From positions 1 through 7,757 of the forward strand of contig JAICSD010000211.1 of assembly GCA_025937075.1 (NCBI GenBank): 7,757 nt of DNA, written 5' to 3'. A program made the translations under genes and the position numbers. The DNA comes from Vicinamibacteria bacterium. GTDB taxonomy: Bacteria; Acidobacteriota; Vicinamibacteria; Vicinamibacterales; 2-12-FULL-66-21. This document shows, piece by piece, positions 5,694 to 7,757 of the stretch (its first letter is position 1; every line of letters begins with the position of its first letter). The notes beneath the pieces were generated by a model that searched no databases, was not told the origin of the DNA, and saw only the letters and a list, made by a program, of their open reading frames with translations.

Positions 5694-6482
5694 GTGAGTA
5701 CAGTACCGCTTCGAACGGTTGTCGTGGACGATGAACAGCTCGCGCGCGAGGAGCTGTGCTTTCAGCTGCAGCAGCTCGACGGCATCGAAGTCGTGGCGCA
5801 GGCGGGGAACGGAATCGACGCGCTGCGCGTCATTGAAGAGCATCACCCCGATCTCGTGATGCTCGACGTGCAGATGCCGGGCATCACGGGCTTCGAAGTG
5901 GCGCAGCGGGCGATCGAGGCGGGTGTCGAGTCGCAGCTCGTGTTCGTCACCGCCTACGACCAGTACGCCATCGATGCCTTCGAAGTGAACGCGGTCGATT
6001 ACCTGCTCAAGCCGGTCGAACCCGCGCGGCTGACAATGGCCGTCGAGCGCGTGCGGCGCCGCATGGCGGCGGAACGCGGCCCGAAAGGCGGCACGCCTGA
6101 CGATCTGGAACGGCTGCTGCAACTGGTTTCCGAGCGGCAGGCGCGGCGCGAGCAGCTCGCGATCAAGGTCGAGGATCGCTTCCTGCTGGTTCATGCCGAC
6201 GAGGTCGTCCACGTCTCCGTCGAGAACGAGGAGGTCCGCGTCGTAACGAACAGCTTGTCTGGAACCTCCAACTATCGGACACTGGATGAACTGCAGGCGC
6301 GCCTCGATCCCGCCGTCTTCTGGCGGGTCCATCGGTCGCATCTGGTTAACATTAATAGAATCAAGGAGATCGTCCCCTGGTTCAGCCGCAACTACATCCT
6401 GAAGATGAGGGACGCGAAGGGGACCGAGATTCCGGTCAGCCGGTCGCAGACACGCCGGCTGCGCGAGTACCTGAAGTTATGA
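5694..6482 (+). CDS. LytTR-family response regulator
   Basis: A 262-residue two-domain regulator. The receiver domain (about 7-122) has the acidic pair Asp12/Asp13, phosphoacceptor Asp58 in VMLDVQMPG, Thr86 in FVTAYD and Lys106 in LLKPVEP, so all phosphorelay residues are present. A linker of about 30 residues leads to a LytTR DNA-binding domain (about 156-262) with the hallmark FWRVHRSHLVNINRIKEI (209-226) and the terminal IPVSRSQTRRLREYL. LytTR proteins bind short direct repeats upstream of targets as dimers. The partner is the kinase immediately upstream. The GTG start is chosen because it keeps the first beta strand before the acidic pair; GAGG lies only 1 nt upstream, too close to act normally, so coupling to the kinase stop (7-bp gap) is more likely. 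The stop overlaps the signal peptidase start in ATGA. LytR/AlgR-type names would fit, but the target genes are unknown. Confidence 0.93.
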   Translation: MSTVPLRTVVVDDEQLAREELCFQLQQLDGIEVVAQAGNGIDALRVIEEHHPDLVMLDVQMPGITGFEVAQRAIEAGVESQLVFVTAYDQYAIDAFEVNAVDYLLKPVEPARLTMAVERVRRRMAAERGPKGGTPDDLERLLQLVSERQARREQLAIKVEDRFLLVHADEVVHVSVENEEVRVVTNSLSGTSNYRTLDELQARLDPAVFWRVHRSHLVNINRIKEIVPWFSRNYILKMRDAKGTEIPVSRSQTRRLREYLKL

Positions 6483-7192
6483 GTACCACCAACGATCGCC
6501 AGTATCAGCCCTATCCCGTCGAGCCGGAGCGCTTCCAGGAGCCGGCGCCGGACGCGTACTCCGCGCCGCCGATCGTGCCCGAGCCGGTCATGCCGGCGGG
6601 AGACCCTGCTGCGGCCCTGGCGGCCGCGCCGCCCGCCGACGGACGCCTGGCGCTCGACGGATCCTCCGTGTGGCTGAACCGTCTGGGCGAAGAACTCGTC
6701 GCGTGGTTCAAGACCCTCGCATCTGCCGCGGTGTACGCGACGCTCATCGTCACGTTCGGCTTCCAGGTCGCGCGGGTCGAAGGCCAGAGCATGGCGCCGA
6801 CGCTGCACGATCAGGATCGGCTCATCGTGAACAAGCTGGCCTATCGCCTCGGCGATCCGCACGTCGGCGACATCGTGATGCTCTACTATCCGCTGAAGCC
6901 CGAGAAGTCGTTCGTGAAGCGGATCATCGCCGAGGAAGGCGATCAGGTTCGCATCGTCGACGGACGTGTGTACCGCAACGACGTGCCGCTCGACGACAGC
7001 TTCGTTCCCGCGGAGTACCGCAGCCACGATGACTGGGGGCCGCAGGTGATACCCGAGGGCTACTACTTCGTGATGGGCGATCACCGCAACAACAGCTCCG
7101 ACAGCCGCCACTGGGGCTTCGTCCCCAAGAAGTACATCATCGGCAAGGTCCAGCTCCGCTGGTGGCCGATGGCACAGGCGCACGTGTTCTAG
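6479..7192 (+). CDS. lepB: Signal peptidase I
   Basis: A 237-residue S26A serine peptidase that removes signal peptides from exported proteins at the outer face of the cytoplasmic membrane. Box B is VEGQSMAPTLH (100-110) with nucleophile Ser104; box D is SFVKRIIAEEGD (144-155) with general-base Lys147; box E is GDHRNNSSDSR (200-210), and a C-terminal GKVQLRWWP follows. One membrane helix (about 77-97) precedes box B, so the enzyme has a single N-terminal anchor. The first 70 residues are an unusual Pro/Ala-rich, low-complexity cytoplasmic extension. The ATG overlaps the regulator stop by 4 bp (ATGA), indicating translational coupling, and the gene is followed by a hairpin and a CDF gene. Catalytic residues are complete and the protein should be active. 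An SpsB/SipS-type bacterial enzyme is certain; whether it is the only copy is unknown. Confidence 0.95.
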   Translation: MSTTNDRQYQPYPVEPERFQEPAPDAYSAPPIVPEPVMPAGDPAAALAAAPPADGRLALDGSSVWLNRLGEELVAWFKTLASAAVYATLIVTFGFQVARVEGQSMAPTLHDQDRLIVNKLAYRLGDPHVGDIVMLYYPLKPEKSFVKRIIAEEGDQVRIVDGRVYRNDVPLDDSFVPAEYRSHDDWGPQVIPEGYYFVMGDHRNNSSDSRHWGFVPKKYIIGKVQLRWWPMAQAHVF

Positions 7193-7194
7193 TC

Positions 7195-7209
7195 GGCCCT
7201 GAAAGGGCC
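7195..7209 (+). promoter_or_regulatory. Hairpin covering the CDF ribosome-binding region
   Basis: GGCCCT (7195-7200) and AGGGCC (7204-7209) form a perfect 6-bp GC-rich stem with a GAA loop, placed between the signal peptidase stop and the CDF ATG at 7214. The only Shine-Dalgarno-like bases, AAAGGG (7202-7207), lie in the loop and 3' arm, so folding would hide them. The lack of a U-run argues against an intrinsic terminator. Confidence 0.4.
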
Positions 7210-7213
7210 TTCG

Positions 7214-7660
7214 ATGCCAGAGCGGGTGCGGCATGAAGCGGTTTCGCGCGTGCTGCTCCAGGTGCTGGTCCTCAACCTCGCCGTCGCGGGTGCAAAGCTC
7301 GTCCTCGGCTACACGGTCGGGGCCGTCAGCATCGTCTCAGACGGCTACCATTCGCTCACCGACTCCGCATCGAACGTGATCGGCCTCGTCGCGCTGCGCG
7401 CCTCGCGCATGCCGCCCGACGTCGATCATCCGTACGGACACCGCAAGTACGAGACGCTGGCCGCGGCCGGTATCTTCATCTTCCTGCTGCTCACCGTCCT
7501 CGAGATCTTCCGCACGGCGCTGAAGCGCCTGACGAGCCCCGCGCCCCTGGAGATCACTGCCGTCAGCTTTGCCGTCATGATTGCGACGCTGCTGGTCAAT
7601 CTGTGGGTCGTGCGGTACGAATCGGGTGAGGGCCGGCGGCTGATCACGCGTAGGCCGTGA
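7214..7660 (+). CDS. Cation diffusion facilitator transporter, C-terminal half missing
   Basis: A 148-residue protein matching only the first half of the CDF family (usually about 290-320 residues), metal/H+ antiporters that export Zn, Fe, Mn, Co or similar divalent ions. Four membrane segments are seen (about 12-33, 38-60, 82-103, 113-134). The TM2 metal site is intact: Asp43, His46 and Asp50 in SDGYHSLTD. The family loop DHPYGHRKYE (71-80) is also present. The usual second site (HxxxD in TM5), TM6 and the cytoplasmic domain are absent. Homology seems to stop after GEGRRL; the last codons (ITRRP, TGA) lie within a hairpin that belongs to the 3' end of the convergent acyl-CoA synthetase gene. 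The protein is probably non-functional alone, unless it pairs with another half. I see no continuation in other frames. It begins 21 bp after the signal peptidase gene. Family sure; pseudogene status likely but not proven. Confidence 0.8.
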   Translation: MPERVRHEAVSRVLLQVLVLNLAVAGAKLVLGYTVGAVSIVSDGYHSLTDSASNVIGLVALRASRMPPDVDHPYGHRKYETLAAAGIFIFLLLTVLEIFRTALKRLTSPAPLEITAVSFAVMIATLLVNLWVVRYESGEGRRLITRRP

Positions 7661-7665
7661 TCAGC
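7639..7665. terminator. Perfect 10-bp hairpin between converging genes
   Basis: GCTGATCACG (7639-7648) and CGTGATCAGC (7656-7665) are exact reverse complements around a 7-nt loop. On the minus strand the stem starts 1 nt after the acyl-CoA synthetase stop; on the plus strand it contains the CDF stop (TGA 7658-7660). The position suits a two-way terminator, but no U-tract follows on either strand, so the mechanism is uncertain. Confidence 0.5.
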
Positions 7666-7666
7666 A

Positions 7667-7757
7667 TCAACCGGGCTCGGCATAGATAGCATCGATCTCG
7701 TCGCGCCAGTTCTGCTCGACGACCTTCCGTTTGACCTTGAGGGTCGGAGTCAGTTCA
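7667..7757 (-). CDS. Long-chain acyl-CoA synthetase (AMP-forming), C-terminal end only
   Basis: Only the last 29 codons and TGA stop are visible; the gene enters from the right edge. The sequence ELTPTLKVKRKVV followed by EQNWRDEIDAIY matches the extreme C-terminus of FadD/FACL-type long-chain-fatty-acid-CoA ligases, where the TPTLKxKR motif contains the lysine of the mobile C-terminal domain that contacts the adenylate. These enzymes activate fatty acids to acyl-CoA with ATP for beta-oxidation or lipid synthesis. The gene converges on the truncated CDF gene, with a 10-bp hairpin just after its stop. The fragment is short, so the exact subfamily is open, but the motif is distinctive. Confidence 0.75.
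   Translation of the reverse strand, partial: ELTPTLKVKRKVVEQNWRDEIDAIYAEPG

Noticed and set aside
5676..6341. Minus-strand frame of 221 codons opposite the response regulator
   Set aside because: The plus strand encodes a receiver and LytTR domain with all key residues; the antisense frame has none.
1..7757. tRNA, rRNA, transposase, integrase, phage or defence genes
   Set aside because: I looked on both strands and found no such motifs; all visible genes are housekeeping, metabolic or envelope-related.

Overview
The window is a GC-rich chromosomal segment (about 64% G+C by eye) with tightly packed genes and strong third-position GC bias. Gene content and style suggest an uncultured or soil Acidobacteriota, perhaps the Vicinamibacteria: a fused homocysteine methyltransferase/MetF, a LytS/LytTR pair, very few Shine-Dalgarno sequences, and GGTTC/GAACC intergenic repeats. 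This assignment is inference; no rRNA or marker gene is present to settle it.

Layout. (1) 1-436, plus strand: the C-terminal part of an M24 metallopeptidase (Xaa-Pro aminopeptidase type), entering from the left. (2) 445-568: a gene-free spacer made of 8-bp-periodic GGTTC units that invert into GAACC units, between two converging genes. (3) 4284 down to 568, minus strand: four genes that look like one operon, in transcription order nuoI (complex I 2x[4Fe-4S] subunit), a calcineurin-like metallophosphoesterase, a bifunctional homocysteine S-methyltransferase/methylenetetrahydrofolate reductase, and a PmtA-like SAM-dependent methyltransferase. (4) 4285-4363: a short divergent promoter region. 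(5) 4364-7660, plus strand: a LytS-type sensor kinase, a LytTR response regulator, signal peptidase I (4-bp overlap with the regulator) and a half-length cation diffusion facilitator. (6) 7639-7665: a perfect 10-bp hairpin. (7) 7667-7757, minus strand: the last 29 codons of a long-chain acyl-CoA synthetase, running out of the window.

How the genes may work together. In the minus operon, the fused MetF/methyltransferase enzyme would feed methionine and hence SAM synthesis, and the last gene is a SAM consumer that probably methylates phosphatidylethanolamine. NuoI is separated from the rest of complex I. In the plus operon, an envelope-sensing two-component system is translationally linked to the protease that matures exported proteins, which suggests a link between envelope state and secretion capacity.

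No clear new defence or mobile system is present. The most notable non-genic signals are the GGTTC/GAACC array, a palindrome that seems inserted in frame inside the metallophosphoesterase gene, two hairpins covering translation start regions, and a CDF transporter gene that loses its C-terminal half exactly at a hairpin belonging to the convergent gene.
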